Notes: generated by a model not told the origin, from the letters alone. DNA of 5,271 nucleotides from an uncultured Eubacteriales bacterium (GCA_900313125.1 OMPZ01000242.1:1-5271); one strand, 5' to 3'. Shown: positions 1 to 5,054, counted from the first letter of the stretch. Translations and numbers: made by a program.

Positions 1-1235
1 GTGATCCCGAGCTCGCGCATCAGGTCCACGGAATTGTCGTGGGTGCGGTGGGTCGTGCCGAAGCCGGGCATCGTCACGCCGATGATGTCGCTTGACGGCT
101 TGCCTATCAGCTTCATCGCGCGAACGGCGACGAGCAGCGCGAGCGTGGAGTCAAGACCGCCGCTGATACCGATGACGCAGCCCTTTGAACCGACGTGTTC
201 AAGACGCTTAGCAAGTCCGCTCGCCTGAATGGAGAGGATCTCGCGGCAGCGTTCGGCGCGGCTTTCGCTGTCGCTCGGTACGAACGGGTGCGGGTCGATG
301 TATCTGTATTTCAGATCGTTGCTGTCGTTTGCGACAACGCAGCTCTCACCCCATGCCTCGGAGACTTCGGGAACGCTGTCGGCGAACGTCATGTTCTGCC
401 GTCTGAGCGAGCTGAGCTTTTCAACATCTACGTCAAAAATCGTGAGGACATTCTCTCTCGAGAAACGCTCGCCCTCTGCGCAGACAGCGCCGTTCTCGGC
501 GATTATCGTGGCTCCCGAGAAGACGAGGTCGGTCGTGCTTTCATGAACGGAGGCGCCCGCATAAGCATAGGCGCAGATGCAGCGCGCCGACTGATTCGCT
601 ACGAGCGAGGTGCGGTACTTCGCCTTCGAGACGTACTCGTCGCTCGCCGAAAGATTGACGATGATATTGGCGCCGTGCAGCGCGAGCTGCGATGACGGCG
701 GTATCGGCGCCCAGAGATCCTCGCAGATCTCGATGCCGAGAAAAGCCCCCGAGCCGAGGTCGAATATACCGCTCTCTCCCGTATACAGATTGACCTCGTC
801 ACCTAAGAGCTTAACGGGATAGAGAGGAGCCTTCGATGCGGGCGAAAACCACCTTTTTTCATAGAACTCGTGGTAATTGGCGATATGCGTTTTTGGAACG
901 GTGCCGACGATCCTGCCGCTCTTGAGCACGACGGCACAGTTGAACAGCGACGTATGCGAGCGCACAGGCATACCGACGACGATCGTCATGTCGATATGCT
1001 TCGTCTCGTCGATAAGCGTTTTGAGCGCCTGCTCTGCCTTTTCGAGCAAGGCGTTATTGTGGAAAAGATCGGCGCAGGTGTAGCCCGTTATCGAAAGCTC
1101 GGGCGTTACGAGCAGCCTGACGTTTTCCTCCGCGGCACGGCGCACTGCCGAAATGATCTCTCTGACGTTAAACTCCGGGTCGGCGACCTTGAGCTTTAGG
1201 CTCGCCGCGGCTATCCTGAAAAATGGTTCGTTCAT
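1..1235 (-). CDS. nadE: Glutamine-dependent NAD+ synthetase, N-terminal 411 residues (3' end off the window)
   Basis: This enzyme makes NAD+ from deamido-NAD+, ATP and glutamine in the cytosol, the last step of NAD synthesis. The reverse strand is open for 411 codons. Residues 5 to about 280 form a nitrilase-fold glutaminase domain with the full Glu-Lys-Cys triad: E46 in TPELSITGYT, K115 in VPKTHIANY and C171 in EICEDLWAP. From about residue 325 the synthetase domain begins, with the ATP-pyrophosphatase P-loop SGGLDST at 358-364. Proteins of this two-domain family are usually around 640 residues, so roughly a third is missing beyond the left edge; I see no frameshift. The ATG at 1233-1235 is chosen because GGAG (1244-1247, minus strand) lies 8 nt upstream and the nitrilase fold starts at once. 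It is transcribed away from the signalling genes. Identification is firm. Confidence 0.96.
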   Translation of the reverse strand, partial: MNEPFFRIAAASLKLKVADPEFNVREIISAVRRAAEENVRLLVTPELSITGYTCADLFHNNALLEKAEQALKTLIDETKHIDMTIVVGMPVRSHTSLFNCAVVLKSGRIVGTVPKTHIANYHEFYEKRWFSPASKAPLYPVKLLGDEVNLYTGESGIFDLGSGAFLGIEICEDLWAPIPPSSQLALHGANIIVNLSASDEYVSKAKYRTSLVANQSARCICAYAYAGASVHESTTDLVFSGATIIAENGAVCAEGERFSRENVLTIFDVDVEKLSSLRRQNMTFADSVPEVSEAWGESCVVANDSNDLKYRYIDPHPFVPSDSESRAERCREILSIQASGLAKRLEHVGSKGCVIGISGGLDSTLALLVAVRAMKLIGKPSSDIIGVTMPGFGTTHRTHDNSVDLMRELGI

Positions 1236-1265
1236 ATTATCAACTCCGAAAATGTGTTTATATAA

Positions 1266-1294
1266 ATTATAATACAACCCCTGCGTATTTGCAA
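1266..1294 (-). promoter_or_regulatory. Probable sigma-A promoter of nadE
   Basis: Read on the minus strand, a perfect TATAAT -10 box (1266-1271) is preceded by a 17-bp spacer and TTGCAA (1289-1294), 4/6 to the TTGACA -35 consensus. The predicted start of transcription is near 1259, giving a leader of about 24 nt that holds the nadE ribosome site. The -35 box sits exactly in the centre of a 10-bp palindrome. Confidence 0.65.
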
Positions 1295-1296
1295 AT
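1287..1296. repeat. 10-bp perfect palindrome in the divergent promoter region, possible operator
   Basis: ATTTGCAAAT is perfectly self-complementary and covers the nadE -35 box. Its right end lies 4 bp from the -35 box of the divergent GGDEF gene. A protein bound here could affect both promoters. The near-direct repeat GTATTTgC (1285-1292) / GTATTTaC (1298-1305), 13 bp apart, overlaps it. I do not recognise a known regulator's site, and AT-rich promoter DNA gives short palindromes by chance. Confidence 0.3.
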
Positions 1297-1300
1297 GGTA

Positions 1301-1329
1301 TTTACAAGAATCGTTTTATGTGGTATAAT
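1301..1329 (+). promoter_or_regulatory. Strong sigma-A promoter for the GGDEF-like gene
   Basis: TTTACA (1301-1306, 5/6 to consensus), a 17-bp spacer and a perfect TATAAT (1324-1329), with an extended -10 TG at 1321-1322. The predicted transcript starts near 1336, about 40 nt before the chosen ATG. This is the best-matching promoter in the window and argues against a TTG start at 1329, which would lie on the -10 box. Confidence 0.8.
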
Positions 1330-1364
1330 TGTATATATATTTTAAGTTTTTTGCTGCCGTTTTT

Positions 1365-1370
1365 GGAGGG
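1365..1370 (+). promoter_or_regulatory. Ribosome binding site fixing the GGDEF gene start
   Basis: GGAGGG lies 6 nt before ATG 1377. The same frame is open back to TTG 1329, but that codon overlaps the -10 box and has no ribosome site, so this site decides the start. Confidence 0.85.
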
Positions 1371-1376
1371 TTGGAT

Positions 1377-1988
1377 ATGACTACCGTGCAATTGATCGAA
1401 TTTATCCTCATCGCGCTTGACGCTGTGATATTCTGCTTTTTAACGATCTATCTCGCGATAAAGCTCAGGCGCGAGCGCAGGGCTGCCGACAAGCGCATAA
1501 AGATACTCGAAAAGGAGGCGCGCTGCGACTATCTGACAGGCGCGCTCATGAGGAAGGCTTTCATCAGCGAGATGGAGTCCTCGCTTGCCGCCGAGGGTGA
1601 GGGAACGCTGCTTGTGTTCGACATAAACGGCTTCAAGGCGGTCAACGATATGTTTGGTCACCCCGAGGGCGACGGCGTGATAAAGCGTTACGCCGCAAAG
1701 CTTCTCAAGGCGTTCGATAAGGATATCGTGGGCAGGCTCGGCTGCGACGATTTCGCTGTGTTTATCCCGGGGAAGTGCAGCAGGGAGGATATCAACGCGC
1801 GGATAAAAAAATCGGGCGCGGCTCGTTTCTCCGACAAGCCCACACAGCTTGTGATAACGTCGTGCTGCGGCGCTGCCGTTGCACCGCAAAACGGCAATAC
1901 CTTTGACGACCTTTACGCAAAAGCCGACAAGGCTCTGTTTAATTCAAAAAAGAACGACAGCACGATCTCATACTGCCGCGAGGAATGA
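1377..1988 (+). CDS. Small membrane-anchored GGDEF-domain protein with a degenerate active-site signature
   Basis: This is a 203-residue protein with one N-terminal membrane helix (about residues 5-28), a basic stop-transfer and linker segment (RRERRAADKR) and a single GGDEF domain (about 51-198). Family hallmarks visible are DYLTGALMR (51-59), FDINGFKAVNDMFGH (81-95), GRLGCDDF (119-126) and LYAKADKAL (179-187). Canonical diguanylate cyclases make cyclic di-GMP from two GTP. Here the signature is GCDDF, so the second glycine is Cys and the fourth-position Glu is Asp, and DxD is D82-I-N84. The RxxD product-inhibition site is absent: F113-D-K-D116 stands at the expected spacing. The metal-binding D82, the N90-D91 pair and the signature's third-position D124 remain, so GTP or c-di-GMP binding is possible while catalysis is uncertain. 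The ATG at 1377 follows GGAGGG by 6 nt; the extension to TTG 1329 is rejected. It is the first of three same-strand signalling genes. Confidence 0.88.
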   Translation: MTTVQLIEFILIALDAVIFCFLTIYLAIKLRRERRAADKRIKILEKEARCDYLTGALMRKAFISEMESSLAAEGEGTLLVFDINGFKAVNDMFGHPEGDGVIKRYAAKLLKAFDKDIVGRLGCDDFAVFIPGKCSREDINARIKKSGAARFSDKPTQLVITSCCGAAVAPQNGNTFDDLYAKADKALFNSKKNDSTISYCREE

Positions 1989-2005
1989 AGCCTTCCGGTA
2001 GTTTG

Positions 2006-2038
2006 TTTACGAAAAATTCACCGTACATTAACGAAAAA
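2006..2038 (+). repeat. Direct repeat upstream of the PP2C gene, 22-bp phasing
   Basis: TTTACGAAAAA (2006-2016) and TTAACGAAAAA (2028-2038) match at 10 of 11 positions and start 22 bp apart, about two turns of the helix. They lie 15-48 bp upstream of a candidate extended -10 and could be an activator's paired half-sites or A-tract UP-like elements. No regulator is recognised. A-rich spacer DNA makes chance a real alternative. Confidence 0.35.
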
Positions 2039-2050
2039 AGTGAACTCCTC

Positions 2051-2059
2051 TGATATGAT
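2051..2059 (+). promoter_or_regulatory. Candidate extended -10 promoter of the PP2C gene
   Basis: TG-A-TATGAT is an extended -10 with a 5/6 hexamer. No convincing -35 box exists at 16-18 bp spacing (ACGAAA at 17 bp), so it would depend on the TG extension or an activator, perhaps through the direct repeat just upstream. The predicted transcript start is near 2066. Confidence 0.4.
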
Positions 2060-2077
2060 ATGTTAGGTGAATTATCC

Positions 2078-2089
2078 ATGACGGTGTAA
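2078..2089 (+). other. Possible three-codon leader ORF (ATG ACG GTG TAA)
   Basis: AGGTGA (2065-2070), a good match to the 16S-complementary sequence, lies 7 nt before ATG 2078. Only three sense codons follow before the TAA at 2087-2089, which is 4 nt before the PP2C ATG. The phosphatase's own site is the weaker GGTG (2083-2086), inside this mini-ORF. Ribosomes ending here could restart at 2094. It may equally be coincidence. Confidence 0.25.
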
Positions 2090-2093
2090 AGCT

Positions 2094-3071
2094 ATGTTCA
2101 GAAAACGAAATGTCAAAAAGAGCTATGTCGATGATAAGAAACGGCATAACGGAAAAAAGAAAAAATCAAAGAAGAAAAAGCTCAAGACCGACGTTAATTA
2201 CAACCGGCGGTTTACGAGCCTGACCGAGCTGAAGGGTTCTGTCACAGAGCGCGATATACCGAGCATTCACGGCGCGTATATGGTGCTTTCCAAAAAAGAA
2301 CCGTATATAATAACAGCCGCAAGCTCGATACGAGGGAATCGTCCCGACCAGCAGGACAGCTATTATGTTACCGAGCCGTCAAAGCTTTCTCCGTTTCGCC
2401 TTAACCGTTCCTTCGCCGTTGTGTGCGACGGGATGGGCGGTCTCGAATGCGGCGACAGGGCGAGCCTTACTGCCGTTTCGATGATGAAGCTCGCCGTAAA
2501 AAAGCTGCCGACAAAGCAGGTGGATATCCCGCATTTTCTCTCGGAAATGCTCGACTACATCGACTACGAGATAAGCCACTTCGATAATTTGCAGACCGAT
2601 AAAGGCTCGGGCACGACGTTTCTTGCCGCGTTTATTGAAAACAGGCGGCTTTACTGGGCAAGCGTCGGCGACAGCACGATATTCATGTTTCAGGACGGTC
2701 TGCTAAAGCGCATAACGAGCCGGCACAATTACAGAATGTTTCTCGACAAGCTCGTCGAAAACGGAAAGATAACCTCGGAGCAGGCGGAAAACGACCCTCG
2801 GCAGAATACGCTGCTGAGCTACCTCGGCATGGGCGGCATAGCGTACCGCGACATAAACTCAAAGCCGTATTTCATGCGAAACGGCGATATGCTTCTGCTG
2901 TGTACCGACGGTATCACCGATAATCTCACGACAGACGAGATAACGCAGATAATTTACGACAACTACGACGACGTTTTTCAATGCAGCCGTGAGATAACGA
3001 GAGCGGCAGCCGAGAAAAATAAAGAAACTCTCGACAATTCCACCGTCGTCATCATGCAGTACACGGAATGA
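2094..3071 (+). CDS. PP2C-family (PPM) Ser/Thr protein phosphatase with a lysine-rich N-terminal tail
   Basis: This 325-residue cytosolic protein should remove phosphate from Ser/Thr residues with a two-metal centre. PP2C motifs appear in order: GNRPDQQDSYYV (81-92), VVCDGMGG (109-116) with metal-binding D112, GSGTTFLAAF (171-180), ASVGDSTIFM (189-198), DPRQNTLLSYLG (234-245), LLLCTDGITD (267-276) with D272, and DNSTVVI (314-320). The catalytic aspartates all appear present, so it is probably active. Bacterial stand-alone PP2Cs are typically about 240-260 residues; the excess is an N-terminal extension of about 70 residues, strongly basic at 4-32 (run KKKKSKKKKLK). There is no membrane segment. 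The ATG at 2094 has only a weak ribosome site (GGTG, 7 nt upstream); ATG 2280 would still keep the domain but has no ribosome site. A Ser/Thr kinase gene follows 172 bp downstream, so this is its likely opposing phosphatase (PrpC/PstP-like role by context). Confidence 0.95.
   Translation: MFRKRNVKKSYVDDKKRHNGKKKKSKKKKLKTDVNYNRRFTSLTELKGSVTERDIPSIHGAYMVLSKKEPYIITAASSIRGNRPDQQDSYYVTEPSKLSPFRLNRSFAVVCDGMGGLECGDRASLTAVSMMKLAVKKLPTKQVDIPHFLSEMLDYIDYEISHFDNLQTDKGSGTTFLAAFIENRRLYWASVGDSTIFMFQDGLLKRITSRHNYRMFLDKLVENGKITSEQAENDPRQNTLLSYLGMGGIAYRDINSKPYFMRNGDMLLLCTDGITDNLTTDEITQIIYDNYDDVFQCSREITRAAAEKNKETLDNSTVVIMQYTE
2153..2159 (+). other. In-frame A_AAA_AAG slippery heptamer in the PP2C N-terminal tail
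   Basis: Codons 20-22 read GGA AAA AAG, so the heptamer is in the zero-frame phase required for -1 ribosomal slippage, and a second A6 run (2160-2165) follows at once. A -1 shift would end at TAA 2195-2197, giving a lysine-rich peptide of about 34 residues. No stimulatory hairpin or upstream booster was recognised. Lysine-rich coding produces this motif easily. Confidence 0.2.
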
Positions 3072-3088
3072 ATTTATGTTGGTTTTTC

Positions 3089-3097
3089 TTATCCACA
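3089..3097 (+). promoter_or_regulatory. DnaA-box-like 9-mer
   Basis: TTATCCACA matches the classic high-affinity DnaA box exactly, 18 bp after the PP2C stop codon. It is single: no second good box was seen nearby. The spacer is not otherwise origin-like. It could mark DnaA-linked control of the kinase gene or be chance. Confidence 0.25.
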
Positions 3098-3140
3098 GCT
3101 TAAGGGAAACTGTTAGACTTTAGTTATTTCAAAGCCTTTT

Positions 3141-3167
3141 GCAGGGGGCTTTCCGATCGCCCCCTGC
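3141..3167. repeat. Perfect 9-bp GC-rich inverted repeat between the phosphatase and kinase genes
   Basis: GCAGGGGGC (3141-3149) pairs perfectly with GCCCCCTGC (3159-3167) around a 9-nt loop. A shorter stem, AAAGCC (3131-3136) with GGCTTT (3147-3152), would compete with it. No U-run follows on either strand, so it is not a standard terminator. The block is far more C/G-rich than the surrounding spacer. It resembles dispersed palindromic intergenic elements of Clostridia, which I recall but cannot check here. In RNA it could protect ends or modulate read-through into the kinase gene. Confidence 0.6.
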
Positions 3168-3208
3168 ACCCCTTCGGATCACAAAAATAAAAAGATTTTT
3201 TAGTGGTT

Positions 3209-3214
3209 GATAAT
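3209..3214 (+). promoter_or_regulatory. Weak candidate -10 box before the kinase gene
   Basis: GATAAT is 5/6 to the consensus and lies 29 nt before the start codon, but no -35 box is found at 16-18 bp (AATAAA at 17 bp) and there is no TG extension. The kinase may instead be read through from upstream. Confidence 0.22.
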
Positions 3215-3228
3215 GTAAAAAAACACAG

Positions 3229-3236
3229 AAAGGAGG
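3229..3236 (+). promoter_or_regulatory. Strong ribosome binding site selecting a TTG start for the kinase
   Basis: AAAGGAGG is an almost complete anti-16S match, 7 nt before TTG 3244. No in-frame ATG or GTG lies nearby, and starting here keeps both cysteine pairs of the zinc ribbon, so the TTG start is well supported. Confidence 0.85.
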
Positions 3237-3243
3237 AAACGTC

Positions 3244-4998
3244 TTGAAACGCTGCCTGAATTGCAGACAAACCTACGAGGACGGCTTGCCGGAGTGCCCT
3301 CACTGCGGGTACAAGCCGCGCACAAAAACGATCGCAACGAGACGCTTTGAGCGTTCGGCAAAGACAGCCGAGCTGCCCGATGTTACCGTGAAGAAAAAGG
3401 CTAAATCCTCCGGCAAAAAGGATCTTTACGCAGCCTCGAGCCATTCGGGCGCGTTCTATATCAAAAGCGGAGAGCGTCTCAATAAACGCTACTCCGTAAT
3501 AAACGTAATGGGCTTCGGAGTTTTCGGCGTTGCCTACGAGTGCTTTGACAATTACACAAAGCAGCACGTCGTAGTCAAGGAGTATATGCCGTCATATCTT
3601 GTCACGCGTTCTCAGAACGGGCGCGATGTCGAGCCTATATCCGAGGACGCCGAGGTCAAATTCTCGATCGGCTGCGATTCGTTCATCGACGAAAACACGA
3701 AGCTGTCCGATAACAACGTTGAGTGTGTTCCGGCGCTTGTAGAGTGCTTTCGCCAGAACAACACCGCCTACGCCGTTACCGAGCTTGTCGGCGGCGAAGC
3801 TCTCAGCTCCATTCTTGCGAGGAAGGGCAAGCTCACCTACGAAACGACCGCGGGCATAATCACGAGCGTCCTCCAGGGGCTGAGAAGGCTCAACAGGATA
3901 GGCACTATCCACGGCGATATCTGCCCCGAGAACATCATAGTCATGTCGGAGAACAAGACGTATCTGCTCGATTACAACCTCTCAGATTTCAACAAGAATA
4001 TGTACACCCAGCGCGAGTCGGGCAAGCCGCGCCCGGGCTACAGCGCGCTTGAGCTGTACTACAAGAATATGGAGATAGGCCCGTGGACGGACGTTTACGC
4101 CGCGGCAGCCGTGATGTACAGAATGCTTACGGGCATCGTTATCCCGACTGCGGTCAAGCGCAGCTCCGGCGACACGCTGACGCCTGTTTCAAAGCTCGGC
4201 GTGCCTATCAGCGCAGGCGCGGAAAAGACGATGCTCAAGGCGCTGAAGGTCGATCACGAAAAGCGCGTGCAAAGCCCGGAGGATTTCTTAAACGGATTTG
4301 TGGGCGACGGCTTTGACAATATCACCGCCGTGAAGGGGCGCAAAAAGCCCGCTCACGCCGCGCCCGCAAGGAACGCCTACGACGCCAGCGACCGCGACGG
4401 CAGCGGCTTTCTGAAAGGGATACTCGTTTTCCTTACGCTTGCGATAATCGGCGTGGTCATCTGGTTCTTTATCTCCGGCGTTTTCCCGATGCCAAAGCAG
4501 ATAAGCAGCTTTTTCGGGCTTCTCGATACTTCGCAGTCGAGCGATACCGACGTATCGAATAAGAAGGAGACCGACACCGACACGTCGGACCATGACGCCG
4601 ATTTTTACACGGAGAGCAGCAGCTCGGAAAATGAAAGCGACACCGACAGCGCAGGGCTTTTCGACGGCATTGTCAGCCGCGTAACAAGCGGTATTGCCGA
4701 CGGGATAACGAGCGGCGTAAACAGCTTTATCGACGAGCACTTCACTTCGTCGCAGTCAGCGAGCAGCTATTACGAAGAGGACTACGATGACAACAATTAC
4801 AACTACGACGATGAAGGCTACTATGACGACGAGGGCAACTACTACGTTTACGGCGATTTCACCGACGAAAACAATGATTACGCCGAAAACAACGACAACG
4901 AACAGGTCGAGCCGGAAGCTTCGTCGCCAAATATAACCGACTACACAGACGGCGCAGCCGAACTCGTAAACAGCTTTATCGGAGAATATATCAATTGA
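3244..4998 (+). CDS. Transmembrane Ser/Thr protein kinase with N-terminal zinc ribbon and acidic Tyr-rich outer tail
   Basis: This is a 584-residue protein. Residues 4-21 form a zinc ribbon (CLNC...CPHC), followed by a basic linker. The eukaryotic-type kinase domain spans about 81-353: glycine loop G90-F-G-V-F-G95, lysine K112 in VVVKEYMPS, helix-C E150, catalytic loop HGDICPEN (D225, N230), metal-binding D243 in LLDYNLS, GYSALELY (263-272), GPWTDVY (D283) and R341. HRD is replaced by HGD and DFG by DYN, but the key catalytic residues remain, so activity is likely. The activation segment carries Y254, T255 and S259 as possible phosphosites. One membrane helix lies at about 389-411; basic residues before it predict the kinase inside and residues 412-584 outside. 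The outer tail has Ser/Asp-rich (430-470), amphipathic (471-500) and Asp/Tyr-rich (509-550) parts and no known sensor fold such as PASTA. The upstream PP2C is its probable partner. Substrate and ligand are unknown. Confidence 0.93.
   Translation: MKRCLNCRQTYEDGLPECPHCGYKPRTKTIATRRFERSAKTAELPDVTVKKKAKSSGKKDLYAASSHSGAFYIKSGERLNKRYSVINVMGFGVFGVAYECFDNYTKQHVVVKEYMPSYLVTRSQNGRDVEPISEDAEVKFSIGCDSFIDENTKLSDNNVECVPALVECFRQNNTAYAVTELVGGEALSSILARKGKLTYETTAGIITSVLQGLRRLNRIGTIHGDICPENIIVMSENKTYLLDYNLSDFNKNMYTQRESGKPRPGYSALELYYKNMEIGPWTDVYAAAAVMYRMLTGIVIPTAVKRSSGDTLTPVSKLGVPISAGAEKTMLKALKVDHEKRVQSPEDFLNGFVGDGFDNITAVKGRKKPAHAAPARNAYDASDRDGSGFLKGILVFLTLAIIGVVIWFFISGVFPMPKQISSFFGLLDTSQSSDTDVSNKKETDTDTSDHDADFYTESSSSENESDTDSAGLFDGIVSRVTSGIADGITSGVNSFIDEHFTSSQSASSYYEEDYDDNNYNYDDEGYYDDEGNYYVYGDFTDENNDYAENNDNEQVEPEASSPNITDYTDGAAELVNSFIGEYIN
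4716..4981 (+). repeat. Paired 17-bp direct repeats encoding VNSFI motifs in the kinase tail
   Basis: CGTAAACAGCTTTATCG occurs identically at 4716-4732 and 4965-4981, 249 bp (83 codons) apart and in the same frame. The encoded segments are VNSFIDEHF (492-500) and VNSFIGEYIN (575-584, the C-terminus). They bracket the Asp/Tyr-rich low-complexity stretch, which suggests segment duplication or two copies of a short hydrophobic binding motif. Confidence 0.75.
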
Positions 4999-5003
4999 TA
5001 AGA

Positions 5004-5036
5004 GGAGCCCTTCGGGGCTCCTTATTTTGTTTTTTT
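5004..5036 (+). terminator. Intrinsic terminator after the kinase gene
   Basis: A 7-bp perfect stem, GGAGCCC (5004-5010) with GGGCTCC (5015-5021), closes a TTCG tetraloop and is followed by TTATTTTGTTTTTTT (5022-5036). It begins 5 nt after the kinase stop. On the minus strand the same hairpin follows the converging gene, but its trailing sequence is not a clean U-run, so termination in that direction is probably weaker. Confidence 0.93.
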
Positions 5037-5054
5037 ATGTTGTTATTGCCGATC

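Noticed and set aside
1..1199. Several plus-strand ORFs (1-228, 195-695, 229-546, 610-822, 870-1199) and a minus-strand ORF (599-802)
   Set aside because: All overlap the reverse-strand nadE reading frame, whose nitrilase triad and P-loop are unmistakable. Their translations are Arg/Ser/Ala-rich with no domain and no ribosome site.
1329..1376. A longer GGDEF protein starting at TTG 1329
   Set aside because: The TTG overlaps the TATAAT box and would lie before the predicted transcript start; ATG 1377 has GGAGGG at ideal spacing.
1440..1897. Minus-strand ORFs opposite the GGDEF gene
   Set aside because: They are antisense shadows of a conserved domain without their own signals.
3081..3097. 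Replication origin suggested by the DnaA box
   Set aside because: There is a single box, with no box cluster, no dnaA/dnaN neighbours and no clear AT-rich unwinding array.
3141..3200. Intrinsic terminator after the phosphatase gene
   Set aside because: The 9-bp hairpin is followed by ACCCCTTCGGATC on the plus strand and AAAAGGCTTTG on the minus strand, so there is no U-run. The T-run at 3196-3201 is 29 nt away and not attached to a stem.
3124..3567. 147-codon minus-strand ORF spanning the spacer and the kinase N-terminus
   Set aside because: It runs through the GC hairpin and antisense to the zinc ribbon and kinase glycine loop, with no recognisable domain or ribosome site.
3592..4740. ORFs on either strand inside the kinase gene (3592-3912 minus, 3723-4052 plus, 4083-4316 plus, 4288-4740 minus, 4377-4583 minus)
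   Set aside because: They are out-of-frame shadows of the kinase and its tail. The kinase frame itself shows ordered motifs throughout.
4780..4870. Tandem DNA repeat or CRISPR-like structure in the Tyr/Asp region
   Set aside because: The repetition is at the level of TAC/GAC codons (Tyr/Asp composition) and lacks regular repeat-spacer units.
4531..4998. The acidic kinase tail pairing directly with the basic phosphatase tail
   Set aside because: The charge match is tempting, but the single membrane helix with basic residues on its N-terminal side puts the acidic tail outside the cell and the phosphatase inside.
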